37,182 nt of DNA. Origin: Gammaproteobacteria bacterium. GTDB taxonomy: Bacteria; Pseudomonadota; Gammaproteobacteria; SZUA-152. Position numbers and translations under genes: made by a program. Of the stretch, positions 26,160 through 33,781 are shown piece after piece. The DNA is taken from the NCBI GenBank assembly GCA_013151575.1, contig JAADHZ010000044.1, forward strand, positions 1-37,182, in the 5' to 3' direction. Within the stretch, counting starts at the first letter, position 1; each line of letters starts with the position of its first letter. The notes under the pieces are model-generated. The model had not been told where the DNA came from and made no database searches. It worked only from the letters and a program-made list of their open reading frames with translations.

Positions 26160-26486
26160 GTGAGTGGAAACATTGTCTACCTCACTGACGATTCTTTTGA
26201 AGACGAAGTGGTAAAGGCCGAAGGCCCCGTGCTTGTGGACTACTGGGCGGACTGGTGCGGTCCCTGCAAAATGATTGCCCCCATCCTTGATGAGATTGCC
26301 GAAGAATACAAAGGCAAGGTCAAAGTGGCCAAACTCAACATTGATGAGAACCCCGCCACCCCGCCCAAATACGGGATTCGCGGCATTCCCACCCTGATGT
26401 TATTCAAAGGCGGCAATGTGGAGGCCACCAAGGTGGGTGCGGTGTCAAAATCCCAGCTGACCGCCTTTCTCGACAGCAACACCTGA
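26160..26486 (+). CDS. trxA: Thioredoxin 1
   Basis: This 108-residue cytoplasmic thioredoxin reduces protein disulfides, using electrons from thioredoxin reductase. The active site is WCGPCK, with Cys33 and Cys36, followed by the cis-Pro loop [10 protein letters not shown]. Length is normal and there is no signal peptide, so it is the cytoplasmic TrxA rather than a DsbA or TlpA type. The start is GTG 26160 with GGAGG seven bases upstream. Family members usually have NPGTAPKY where this has NPATPPKY, a minor change. It lies between rhlB (divergent) and rho (same strand), the common gammaproteobacterial order. Confidence 0.97.
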   Translation: MSGNIVYLTDDSFEDEVVKAEGPVLVDYWADWCGPCKMIAPILDEIAEEYKGKVKVAKLNIDENPATPPKYGIRGIPTLMLFKGGNVEATKVGAVSKSQLTAFLDSNT

Positions 26487-26565
26487 ATAGCGTGGAAAAG
26501 CCGTGCCCGCCCCAATGCTGTCGATAACGGGGTGGTGCATCGGCAACATCCAACCTCCGTTAGGC

Positions 26566-26582
26566 TGGACGGCGTCCATTTT
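26566..26582 (+). terminator. Hairpin after trxA, possible terminator
   Basis: TGGAC (26566-26570) and GTCCA (26574-26578) enclose a 3-base loop and are followed by TTTT (26579-26582). The short T-run makes it a weak intrinsic terminator for trxA. An imperfect dyad (AACGGGGTGG, CCAACCTCCGTT) lies just before it. Confidence 0.4.
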
Positions 26583-26805
26583 ACATGCTAGCTTTGCCTG
26601 AGTTGATCGCGGCTCTTGGCCGATTTCCTATGTCGTTCTCCTTTCTCCAGATTTCGATAAGCTCGGTTTTTTTAATCTTGCAACATTCAAGTTTGTCCAA
26701 GGTGGAATTCAGATCAGTCAATGGGTGCCGATAGGCTTTACCGATGGCCAAATAACAGCACCAATAAAATATAGCCATTACCAACCGTATCCAATACAGC
26801 CACAT
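26581..26805 (-). CDS. Possible small membrane-anchored protein
   Basis: A 74-residue frame on the minus strand in the trxA-rho gap. The first 22 residues are hydrophobic (IRLVMAIFYWCCYLAIG) and the rest is charged with a likely amphipathic helix (KLECCKIKKTELIEIW). There is no recognisable family, no clear ribosome-binding site, and it would run antisense to the rho leader. Local composition is AT-richer than the flanking genes. It may be real and newly acquired, or chance. Confidence 0.25.
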   Translation of the reverse strand: MWLYWIRLVMAIFYWCCYLAIGKAYRHPLTDLNSTLDKLECCKIKKTELIEIWRKENDIGNRPRAAINSGKASM

Positions 26806-26820
26806 TCGTTATGGCCAGTG

Positions 26821-26960
26821 ACTACCGACAGCTACTACCAAGACTACCAACAACCATAAAAACCAGTTTCCGGTAAAACCAGCCTGCGCATTGTCGCATC
26901 GCCAAACACAGCCGTTTGGTCCATCCACATTAAATTCCTGTCAACGCCATAACCCAATCG
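26821..26960 (+). promoter_or_regulatory. C-rich, G-poor rho leader, candidate rut region
   Basis: In 26821-26870 I count 17 C and 4 G in 50 bases, with repeated ACTACC and ACAACC units and little potential for structure. This composition is what Rho binds (rut sites). Rho in E. coli limits its own expression by terminating in its leader, so an autoregulatory role is plausible here. This is inference from composition. Confidence 0.45.
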
Positions 26961-26970
26961 AACGAGAACT

Positions 26971-28227
26971 ATGAACCTCACTGAACTCAAACAAAAAACC
27001 GCCTCCGATCTTATTGAACTTGCCCGCGAGAGCGGCGTGGAAGGCATGTCACGAGCACGCAAGCAGGACATTATTTTTGCCCTGCTCAAGGCTCACGCCA
27101 AAAATGGCGAGGATATTTACGGCGATGGGGTGCTTGAAATTCTTCAAGACGGTTTCGGCTTTTTGCGTTCGGCAGACAGCTCTTACCTGGCCGGACCGGA
27201 TGATATTTACGTATCGCCCAGCCAGATTCGCCGTTTCAGCCTGCGCACGGGTGACACCGTATCGGGCAAGATTCGGCCACCGAAGGACGGCGAACGCTAT
27301 TTCGCGTTACTCAAGGTGTCCGAAATTAACTTTGACCGGCCGGAGAACACCAAAAACAAAGTGCCGTTTGAAAACCTAACACCACTGTTTGCCAACAGCC
27401 GCTTACAGTTGGAAATGGGCAATGGCAGCACCGAGGATCTCACGGCTCGCGTGATCGACATGGCCGCCCCAGTAGGTAAGGGACAGCGCGGGTTAATCGT
27501 GTCGCCACCTAAATCCGGCAAAACCATGATGATGCAGTACATCGCCCAGAGCATTGCGGCGAATCATCCCGAGGTGTACCTCATCGTGTTGCTGATCGAC
27601 GAGCGCCCGGAAGAAGTGACCGAAATGCAACGCTCGGTGCGTGCTGAAGTGGTGTCCAGCACCTTTGACGAACCGGCCAGTCGCCATGTGCAGGTGGCCG
27701 AGATGGTGATTGAAAAGGCCAAACGTCTGGTGGAGCACAAGAAGGATGTGGTGATCCTGCTGGACTCCATTACCCGCTTGGCGCGTGCCTACAATACGGT
27801 GATCCCGTCTTCGGGCAAGGTGCTCACCGGTGGCGTGGACGCCAATGCCCTGCACCGACCCAAACGTTTCTTTGGCGCAGCGCGCAACATCGAGGAAGGC
27901 GGCAGCTTAACCATTCTGGCCACCGCCCTGGTGGACACCGGCTCGCGCATGGATGACGTGATTTACGAGGAATTCAAGGGCACCGGCAATATGGAAGTGC
28001 ATCTGGATCGCCGCATCGCGGAAAAACGTATTTACCCCGCGATCGACATTAACCGTTCCGGCACCCGCCGCGAAGAGCGCCTGACCGATAAGGATGAGCT
28101 GAAAAAAATCTGGATCCTGCGCAAGTTGCTACACCCCATGGACGAGCTAGCGGCCATTGAGTTTCTGCTGGACCGCCTCAAGGACACCAAAACCAACGAC
28201 GAATTTTACGCCTCGATGAGGCGATAA
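26971..28227 (+). CDS. rho: Transcription termination factor Rho
   Basis: This 418-residue hexameric RNA-dependent ATPase ends transcription at untranslated C-rich RNA. The N-terminal domain (MNLTELKQK, then the cold-shock-like RNA-binding region with GFGFLRS) covers about residues 1-125. The Walker A segment is SPPKSGKT (178-185), and later [13 protein letters not shown] and [15 protein letters not shown] carry the Q-loop and Walker B region. [20 protein letters not shown] is the secondary RNA-binding/R-loop region. Length matches E. coli Rho (419). The start ATG 26971 follows GAGAA. It is downstream of trxA and preceded by a rut-like leader. No insertion domain is present. Confidence 0.98.
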   Translation: MNLTELKQKTASDLIELARESGVEGMSRARKQDIIFALLKAHAKNGEDIYGDGVLEILQDGFGFLRSADSSYLAGPDDIYVSPSQIRRFSLRTGDTVSGKIRPPKDGERYFALLKVSEINFDRPENTKNKVPFENLTPLFANSRLQLEMGNGSTEDLTARVIDMAAPVGKGQRGLIVSPPKSGKTMMMQYIAQSIAANHPEVYLIVLLIDERPEEVTEMQRSVRAEVVSSTFDEPASRHVQVAEMVIEKAKRLVEHKKDVVILLDSITRLARAYNTVIPSSGKVLTGGVDANALHRPKRFFGAARNIEEGGSLTILATALVDTGSRMDDVIYEEFKGTGNMEVHLDRRIAEKRIYPAIDINRSGTRREERLTDKDELKKIWILRKLLHPMDELAAIEFLLDRLKDTKTNDEFYASMRR

Positions 28228-28315
28228 CCGGAGCGTGCGGACCTACCTCCACGAATGTGCGCATAGCCACGCTGGCATGGGCGCTCCTTTCTGTTAGAAC
28301 CATAGGTTTGAATCA

Positions 28316-29071
28316 ATGAATCAACGACTACTGGTGACTGTGGCGGTGCTTGTTGCCGTCCTGCTTCTGGGCGCGTGTTCGCGCGAGCGCAATACCGAGC
28401 TGATGGATGCATCCAAAAATGGCGATTTGGACGCGGTGAAATCAATATTGAATCGCGGGGCGAACATCAACCAGCCGAGCAACAAAGGCAAAACAGCACT
28501 GATGTTTTCCGTGTCCGAGGGCCACACGGACGTAACGCGCTTTCTGATCGAACAGGGCGCGGACGTCAATATGGCGGACGAATACGGCACCAGCGCGCTG
28601 ATCGTGGCCGCCACCGCCGGGCATGACAAGGATGTCGTCGCCCTGCTGGAAAGCAACGCCAAGACAGACGTTCGCGACGAAAGTGGTGGCGCACCTTTGG
28701 TGAACGCCATTTATTTTGGCCATGTCGAGGCGGTCAAAGCCCTGCTGGATGACTCTTCCCGCCAGGCCCGTGCGCTGGAGAAACAGGAAGGGGAAGAACT
28801 GCTGTTGCTGGCCGCAGGCCTTGGTCACAGCAAAATAGTGCAGGCGCTGGTGGAATTCGGTGTGGACGCCAACGGGCGAGGACTGAAACAGCGCACGGCG
28901 ATGATGGCTGCCGCCTATTTTGATAAACCTGATATTGTACGAGCGTTGTTACAGTTGGGCGCAGACCCGGCATTACGCAACGTCGACGGAAGCACCGCGT
29001 TGGACGTGGCCACCGACCGTGGCAGTGATGACATCGTTATCCTGCTGCGCAACGTGCCGTCAGCGCCATAA
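28316..29071 (+). CDS. Ankyrin-repeat lipoprotein
   Basis: This 251-residue predicted lipoprotein has a signal peptide ending LLLGAC, with lipidated Cys21 and Ser at +2, compatible with outer-membrane sorting in the E. coli rule. The mature part holds about six ankyrin repeats, for example LMDASKNGDLDAVKSILNRG and GKTALMFSVSEGHTDVTRFL. Ankyrin repeats mediate protein-protein contacts, so it is expected to bind a partner at the periplasmic face. It follows rho by 88 bases on the same strand and converges on the triheme cytochrome genes, beyond which lies a second ankyrin lipoprotein. Its partner is unknown. Confidence 0.85.
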   Translation: MNQRLLVTVAVLVAVLLLGACSRERNTELMDASKNGDLDAVKSILNRGANINQPSNKGKTALMFSVSEGHTDVTRFLIEQGADVNMADEYGTSALIVAATAGHDKDVVALLESNAKTDVRDESGGAPLVNAIYFGHVEAVKALLDDSSRQARALEKQEGEELLLLAAGLGHSKIVQALVEFGVDANGRGLKQRTAMMAAAYFDKPDIVRALLQLGADPALRNVDGSTALDVATDRGSDDIVILLRNVPSAP

Positions 29072-29112
29072 TTTCTCTTAGTTCCACGATTTTCCCGTCA
29101 CTGGTTCGACGT

Positions 29113-29895
29113 TCACCACCATTTTGGCCCGGAGCCCTCGTGCGGCACGCTATGGCAGCGTTCACAAGTGAACAGCGCAAAAGCCACCTTGTCATGGCAG
29201 ACACCGCAGTATTCGCCGCGTAACACCTTGTTCATAGTAATAGGGTTGGCGTTTTCTTTCGCTTCAAAAATGGCCGGGTGACAATTGGAGCAGGCCAGCC
29301 ACCGAGTATGCCGCAGATGAGGGAATTTAACCCACGGCATGAACTGGGTGTTTTTCATCATGATATCCAAATCCAGCAGGGTCATCTCACTGTTACCCAA
29401 CAGATCCGCGCGGGGGGCGATGTGGCCCTGGTCCAACGCTTTCACCCAATCGACTTGCTGGCGACGATCGCGGGGGAAATCCTTCATGGCGACATTGGGA
29501 TCCTGCAATACGGTCAAGGCGTCATTGTCGAGATCGTGGATGCCGTCATCGCGTGGCGATTCGCTGGCTCCAGGCTTCACCACACTGAGTAACTTGTTGG
29601 TGGTGAGCCTTATTTGGCCCGCCGAGGCGGCGGTTTCAAGGCTGTTCACCGCCGACTGCCGGGGTGTATCCAGGCTGGCGATGGCGGCGGCCACAAACGG
29701 GGTAATCTCTGGAGTGTCGGCGTTAGCAGCTGGCTGGCTGGCGGTTTTTTGCGTGGGGAGGGTTGCAGGCGTACCCGGCTCCGGCGGACGCGGGGCGATG
29801 CAGGACGCGAGCAATATACCCCCAAGGGCGATGGCGATGGTGATGCCGACGTGGTTGAGCGTTTTTCGTCTTGTCCGGCTCATCGTCCCGCACAT
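29113..29895 (-). CDS. Triheme c-type cytochrome lipoprotein (c7-type), copy 1
   Basis: This 260-residue predicted lipoprotein has the lipobox LLASC (Cys32). The C-terminal 90 residues carry three heme-binding motifs, CSNCH, CGVCH and CERCH, and extra histidines in FPHLRH that could serve as distal ligands. The arrangement fits the c(7)-type triheme family. It is expected at the periplasmic side of a membrane, carrying electrons. Between lipobox and hemes is a conserved block (DGIHDLDNDA, RRQQVDWVKAL, MPWVKFPH) shared with copy 2. I chose ATG 29895, which overlaps the copy 2 stop as TGATG and has AAGG upstream; ATG 29883 is an alternative. No cytochrome maturation genes are nearby. Confidence 0.85.
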   Translation of the reverse strand: MCGTMSRTRRKTLNHVGITIAIALGGILLASCIAPRPPEPGTPATLPTQKTASQPAANADTPEITPFVAAAIASLDTPRQSAVNSLETAASAGQIRLTTNKLLSVVKPGASESPRDDGIHDLDNDALTVLQDPNVAMKDFPRDRRQQVDWVKALDQGHIAPRADLLGNSEMTLLDLDIMMKNTQFMPWVKFPHLRHTRWLACSNCHPAIFEAKENANPITMNKVLRGEYCGVCHDKVAFALFTCERCHSVPHEGSGPKWW

Positions 29896-30542
29896 CAGCC
29901 CTTGGGGCGCACGCCCATGAATTTTTTCCAGTTTTCCGGGGTGCCCGCGTGGGGTACGTTGTGGCAGCGTTCGCAGGTCCAGAGCGCGAAGGCGACTTTG
30001 TCGTGACAACGCCCACAGTGCTCACCAGCGAGGATGCCATCCATGGAGGGCTGGTTGGCCCCTTTTTTCATGATGAAAATGTTGGGGTGACAGTTGGAAC
30101 AGGCCAGCCATTGGGTATGGGCCTGATGGGGGAATTTAACCCACGGCATCTGCCCCGTGTCCTTGAACAGAATATCCAGATTCAGCACTTGCATTTTGGC
30201 GTCACCCAGCAGGTTAGCCCGAGGCTCAATAATGCCCAGCGCCAGGGCTTTCACCCAGTCAACGCCGCCCCGACGGTCGAGCGGGAAGGCGCTGAGGGCC
30301 TCGGCGGGTTCCTGTAGGGTGCTGATGGCGTCATTGTCGGGATCGTGGATGCCGTCGGTGGACAGCTCTTCGGTTTTGACTTCGGTGGCGAATTCGCGAT
30401 TGTCTCGCCAGCGCCTGCCTTCGGCCACGCCCCCCTCCACCACATAGGGAGCGACGTGGGTTGCTGTGCTAGGCGAGCAAGCGGCAAGAAACATCGGCGC
30501 TCCCAGCGAAATGAGCAGTGCCATGGCTAATCCGCGCAGCAT
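29895..30542 (-). CDS. Triheme c-type cytochrome lipoprotein (c7-type), copy 2
   Basis: This 215-residue predicted lipoprotein has the lipobox FLAAC (Cys22) with Ser at +2. The three heme motifs CSNCH, CGRCH and CERCH lie in the same positions as in copy 1. The two share long blocks: DGIHDPDNDA, VDWVKALALG, MPWVKFPHQAH, ACSNCHP and CERCHNVPH. They therefore arose by duplication, with copy 1 carrying a longer low-complexity linker after the lipid anchor. The genes overlap and must be translated together. Role: periplasmic or membrane-tethered electron transfer, partner unknown. A hairpin (30568-30586) separates it from the upstream ankyrin gene, 48 bases away, so the three may form one operon with graded expression. 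Confidence 0.85.
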   Translation of the reverse strand: MLRGLAMALLISLGAPMFLAACSPSTATHVAPYVVEGGVAEGRRWRDNREFATEVKTEELSTDGIHDPDNDAISTLQEPAEALSAFPLDRRGGVDWVKALALGIIEPRANLLGDAKMQVLNLDILFKDTGQMPWVKFPHQAHTQWLACSNCHPNIFIMKKGANQPSMDGILAGEHCGRCHDKVAFALWTCERCHNVPHAGTPENWKKFMGVRPKG

Positions 30543-30567
30543 GAAAATCTCCCAGATTGTGGTGTGT

Positions 30568-30586
30568 CCCGGTTCGTTGCACCGGG
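30568..30586. repeat. Hairpin between ankyrin and cytochrome genes
   Basis: CCCGGT (30568-30573) and ACCGGG (30581-30586) form a 6-bp GC stem around a 7-base loop. There is no T-run. In the minus-strand transcript it lies between the ankyrin gene stop and the copy 2 start, where it could stabilise mRNA or give partial termination. Confidence 0.4.
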
Positions 30587-30590
30587 GTGG

Positions 30591-31163
30591 TTATAATTCT
30601 GCGCCGGACTTTTTCAGCAGCTCCAATATTTCATTGTCGCCTTCATTTTTAGCCATGCGGGCGGCGGTTCTGCCGTCTTTGGCCTTGACGTTAACGTCCG
30701 CGCCGCTTGCGAGCAATGTTTTTACCATGCCCACATGCCCGCGATTGACCGCCCATAACAACGCAGTCCACCCATCTTTGCTGGCAGCGTTGACGTTAGC
30801 ACCGCGTGATAGCAGTAACTGTGTGGCTTCCAGCTGGTTTTTGCTGGCGGCCCGCATCAGGGCAGTCCAGCCTTTTTCATCGAGGGATTCAATGTTGGCC
30901 CCGGCATCCAGCAGCGCCGTGATACTGGCGGTTTTATTTTGGCGCGCGGCCAGCATCAAAGCGGTCCAGCCATAATTATTACGCTCGTCCACCGATGCGC
31001 CGTTTTCCAGGGACTGGCGCAGTTCAGCCGGATCATCGGATAAAGCCAGCTTCATCATCTCAGTGTTACCGTCGCAGGCGCTCAGCAGGCCCAGTAAGGC
31101 CAGGCCGACAAAAAATCCTGGCGTGCGGTGGGAAAACACGTGACGAAATAATACGTTAATCAT
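30591..31163 (-). CDS. Ankyrin-repeat lipoprotein with Asp at +2
   Basis: This 190-residue predicted lipoprotein has the lipobox LLSAC (Cys30) followed by Asp31. In E. coli an Asp at +2 keeps lipoproteins in the inner membrane. Four ankyrin repeats follow, such as YGWTALMLAARQNKTASITALL and KGWTALMRAASKNQLEATQLLL, ending near the C-terminus. It is therefore a candidate inner-membrane tether that could dock the downstream cytochromes. The start is ATG 31163; the frame continues to a TTG at 31202 but this adds no useful signal. It is first in the minus-strand run ahead of the two triheme cytochromes. Confidence 0.85.
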   Translation of the reverse strand: MINVLFRHVFSHRTPGFFVGLALLGLLSACDGNTEMMKLALSDDPAELRQSLENGASVDERNNYGWTALMLAARQNKTASITALLDAGANIESLDEKGWTALMRAASKNQLEATQLLLSRGANVNAASKDGWTALLWAVNRGHVGMVKTLLASGADVNVKAKDGRTAARMAKNEGDNEILELLKKSGAEL

Positions 31164-31333
31164 GTGGTGATTGGTTCCTGTTTTGGCGCGCCTGGGGGGC
31201 AAGCAAGGTTGAAGCCCTGATGCGGATAAAACGGAAAGTGTAACAATTCAACCCCCATCGGCATAGGCAGCACCGGGCAGCTCAGTTAAGATGCTTAACC
31301 TTGCTCATCGTCTGTAATTCTCAGGTTCCGTTT

Positions 31334-31633
31334 ATGGCTGCCATCTCTTGCCCCCACTGTAAGCAAAATACGTTCTCCTGGTGGGATAAATACCGTGCCA
31401 GCAAGTGGTTCCTACTCACCTGCGATGGCTGTAAAAGGCGTTCCTGCGCGCAGCCGGTTGTGTTGGCCGCGATATATTTTTTGTATGTGTGGGACGTTAT
31501 GCTGTTTGGTTATCTGGCATACCTCGATTCACTTTGGTTCCTACTGGTGATGGTGGTGGGTTGGCTGATCCTCGATTATTTCACCATTTACGTTCCGCTT
31601 TCGCCGCTACGCGATAAACCACAACCCAAATAG
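31334..31633 (+). CDS. Small zinc-ribbon membrane protein of unknown function
   Basis: This 99-residue protein has an N-terminal zinc-ribbon-like pair, CPHC (residues 6-9) and CDGC (about 30-33), followed by two hydrophobic segments (AIYFLYVWDVMLFGYLAYL and FLLVMVVGWLILDYF). The cysteines would face the cytoplasm with the tail after the second segment. I know no function. ATG 31334 is used because the zinc-ribbon begins directly after it; ATG 31301 in frame would add 11 residues and no visible feature. The gene is 48 bases upstream of the PfkB kinase on the same strand. Confidence 0.65.
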   Translation: MAAISCPHCKQNTFSWWDKYRASKWFLLTCDGCKRRSCAQPVVLAAIYFLYVWDVMLFGYLAYLDSLWFLLVMVVGWLILDYFTIYVPLSPLRDKPQPK

Positions 31634-31681
31634 CTGACGGCTGTCAGCCATCCTTTTCACCGATACCCACCCTTACTTCCT

Positions 31682-32599
31682 ATGACCAGCGTGCTTGGGG
31701 TCGGCATTGCCACCCTCGACATTGTTAATGTTGTAGACGGCTTTCCCGCAGAAGATGCGGAGCTGCGCGCACTGGCCCAGTCGCAACGACGTGGCGGTAA
31801 CGTCACCAACACCTTGGTGGTGCTCAGCCAGCTGGGGCATCAATGTAGCTGGGCCGGTACGTTGGCAGACGACAGCAGCAGCGAGCATATTCGTGCGGAT
31901 TTGGCAGGTTTTGATGTAAACCTCGACGCGGTGAACACATTGTCCGGCGGGCGAACGCCGACCTCGTACATCATCCTGAATCAACGCAACGGCTCGCGGA
32001 CCATCGTCCACCACCGCGATTTGGCCGAATACGCCTTCGCCGATTTCCGGCGCATCAATGTCGAACACTTTCACTGGGTACATTTCGAGGGCCGCAACGT
32101 GGCGGCTACCCGGCGCATGCTGGAACATCTGCGCAAGGTTGCGCCGCAGTTACCCGTATCGCTGGAAATCGAAAAACCAAGGCCGGCCATTGAGTCGCTG
32201 TGTGGCCTGGCGGACCTGTTGCTATACTCCCGCTGCTACGCCCGCGAGCAAGGGTTTGATGGAATTGACGATCATAGGGGCCCAGCCGCATTTCTCCACC
32301 ACATGCGCCGACAGGCACCACAGGCCGATCACGTCGTCAGCTGGGGAGAAACTGGCGCCTATGCCCTGGCCAGGGATGCTGACACCGCAGTCTTCAGCGC
32401 GGCACGGCATCTGCCAGATGTGGCCGACACTCTCGGGGCTGGCGACACCTTTAATGCCGGTATCATCGACGCCCGACTGCGGGGGCTGTCACTGAGTGCG
32501 GCACTGGACAAGGCCTGTACCCTGGCCACAGAAAAATGTACTCGCCATGGTTTGGGCGGGATTCAAGCTACTTATAGCTACTTACAGCCACTTCGGTAA
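31682..32599 (+). CDS. PfkB-family sugar kinase (ketohexokinase-like)
   Basis: This 305-residue protein belongs to the ribokinase/PfkB family, which phosphorylates sugars or nucleosides with ATP. The N-terminal glycine region RRGGNVTNTLVVLSQLG contacts substrate, and the C-terminal signature DTLGAGDTFNAGIID contains the catalytic Asp and anion hole. The sequence resembles fructokinase or ketohexokinase-type members more than adenosine kinase, but the substrate cannot be fixed. There is no ribosome-binding site visible before ATG 31682. It lies 26 bases upstream of thiO on the same strand; the link may be only positional, although thiazole or sugar-phosphate metabolism is conceivable. Confidence 0.85.
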   Translation: MTSVLGVGIATLDIVNVVDGFPAEDAELRALAQSQRRGGNVTNTLVVLSQLGHQCSWAGTLADDSSSEHIRADLAGFDVNLDAVNTLSGGRTPTSYIILNQRNGSRTIVHHRDLAEYAFADFRRINVEHFHWVHFEGRNVAATRRMLEHLRKVAPQLPVSLEIEKPRPAIESLCGLADLLLYSRCYAREQGFDGIDDHRGPAAFLHHMRRQAPQADHVVSWGETGAYALARDADTAVFSAARHLPDVADTLGAGDTFNAGIIDARLRGLSLSAALDKACTLATEKCTRHGLGGIQATYSYLQPLR

Positions 32600-32625
32600 C
32601 AGCCGACTATTTTGAGGGAGCTTAC

Positions 32626-33723
32626 ATGACAGACTATCTCATCGTTGGCGGCGGCCTTATTGGCCTGCTGACCGCCCGCTGCCTAAACCACGAGGGGGCG
32701 CAGGTCACTGTCGTGGAGCGAGGCAAGCTGGGCCGGGAATCCTCCTGGGCTGGCGGCGGCATCCTCTCGCCCCTGTACCCCTGGAAATACCCCGACCCTG
32801 TCAACGCCCTAGCCAGCTGGAGCCAGCCGCGGCACCAACAGCTGGCGGAAGAACTGGAGCGAGATACCGGCATTGACGTTGAATGGGTCCAGAGCGGGCT
32901 GGTGATTTTGGACGAAGACCAACACGCCGCCGCCAACGCGTGGACCAAGCAGTTTTCCTCCAACCTGCTGTCCCTTGATGAACACTCGTTGCACGACATC
33001 GAACCCGCCCTGGGTGCAGGCCGTCATAGCGGACTGTGGATGCCCGACGTCGCACAAATACGCAACCCTCGGCTAATGCAGGCCCTGCACCAGGATCTGC
33101 TAGCCCGAGGGGTGCGCATCGCCGAAGACACTGAAGTCACCCATCTGCTCACACGCAAAGGCCGCATCCAGGGCGTGCGCACCGAGTACAGCGAAATCAA
33201 CGCGCAGCGCGTGGTGATAGCCAGCGGGGCCTGGAGCGCGACCCTGCTCAAGGATTTGGGCCATCAGCTGCCGGTAACGCCGGTGCGTGGGCAAATGGTG
33301 CTGTTTCGCGGCCAGCCGGACCAATTACAACGTATCGTACTGAGTCGTGGGCACTACGCCATTCCTCGCCGCGACGGCCGGGTGCTGGTGGGCAGCACCA
33401 TGGAAGAAGTGGGCTTCGATAAAACCATCACCGATGATGCACGCAAGGCACTGGTAGATGCCGCCGTGGAGTTGGTGCCATTTCTGGCAGATGTGCCTGT
33501 GGAGCGCCACTGGGCGGGGCTTCGCCCCGGCTCACCCACCGGAGTCCCTTTCATTGGCGCCTATCCTGGGCTGGAAGGTCTGTTCATCAACGCCGGGCAT
33601 TTCCGTAATGGGGTGGTGATGGCCCCGGCCTCCGCACAATTGCTGGTGGACATTATGCTAGAGCGACCCGCTCAGGTAGACGAAAGCCCCTACGCGTTGC
33701 TCGGCCGCTCCGACGCGGCCTGA
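32626..33723 (+). CDS. thiO: Glycine oxidase ThiO
   Basis: This 365-residue FAD enzyme of the DAO family oxidises glycine to the imine/glyoxylate that feeds thiazole synthesis in thiamine biosynthesis. FAD binding is shown by GGGLIG (8-13) and VVER at the end of the second strand. The region ESSWAGGGILSPLYPW is typical of ThiO, and the C-terminal GLRPGSPTGVPFIG and INAGHFRNGVVMAPA complete the FAD site. ATG 32626 has GAGGGAG five bases upstream. No thiS, thiG or other thi gene is nearby. D-amino acid oxidase activity on other substrates cannot be excluded. Confidence 0.88.
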   Translation: MTDYLIVGGGLIGLLTARCLNHEGAQVTVVERGKLGRESSWAGGGILSPLYPWKYPDPVNALASWSQPRHQQLAEELERDTGIDVEWVQSGLVILDEDQHAAANAWTKQFSSNLLSLDEHSLHDIEPALGAGRHSGLWMPDVAQIRNPRLMQALHQDLLARGVRIAEDTEVTHLLTRKGRIQGVRTEYSEINAQRVVIASGAWSATLLKDLGHQLPVTPVRGQMVLFRGQPDQLQRIVLSRGHYAIPRRDGRVLVGSTMEEVGFDKTITDDARKALVDAAVELVPFLADVPVERHWAGLRPGSPTGVPFIGAYPGLEGLFINAGHFRNGVVMAPASAQLLVDIMLERPAQVDESPYALLGRSDAA

Positions 33724-33781
33724 ACCCCTTTTGGCCGGGTCGCGTTGCAGCCGCGCACAGCCCAACGATATACTCAGCCTT

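Larger units (their letters stand above)
26487..26970. other. trxA-rho intergenic interval
   Basis: This 484-base gap holds a weak terminator after trxA, one doubtful minus-strand frame (26581-26805) and the C-rich, G-poor leader of rho (about 26821-26950). No tRNA or repeat was seen. Confidence 0.5.

Noticed and set aside
26523-26577. attC-like GTTAGGC near the trxA terminator
   Set aside because: The dyad is only about 40 bases and lacks a proper paired core; it is better explained as terminator-region structure.
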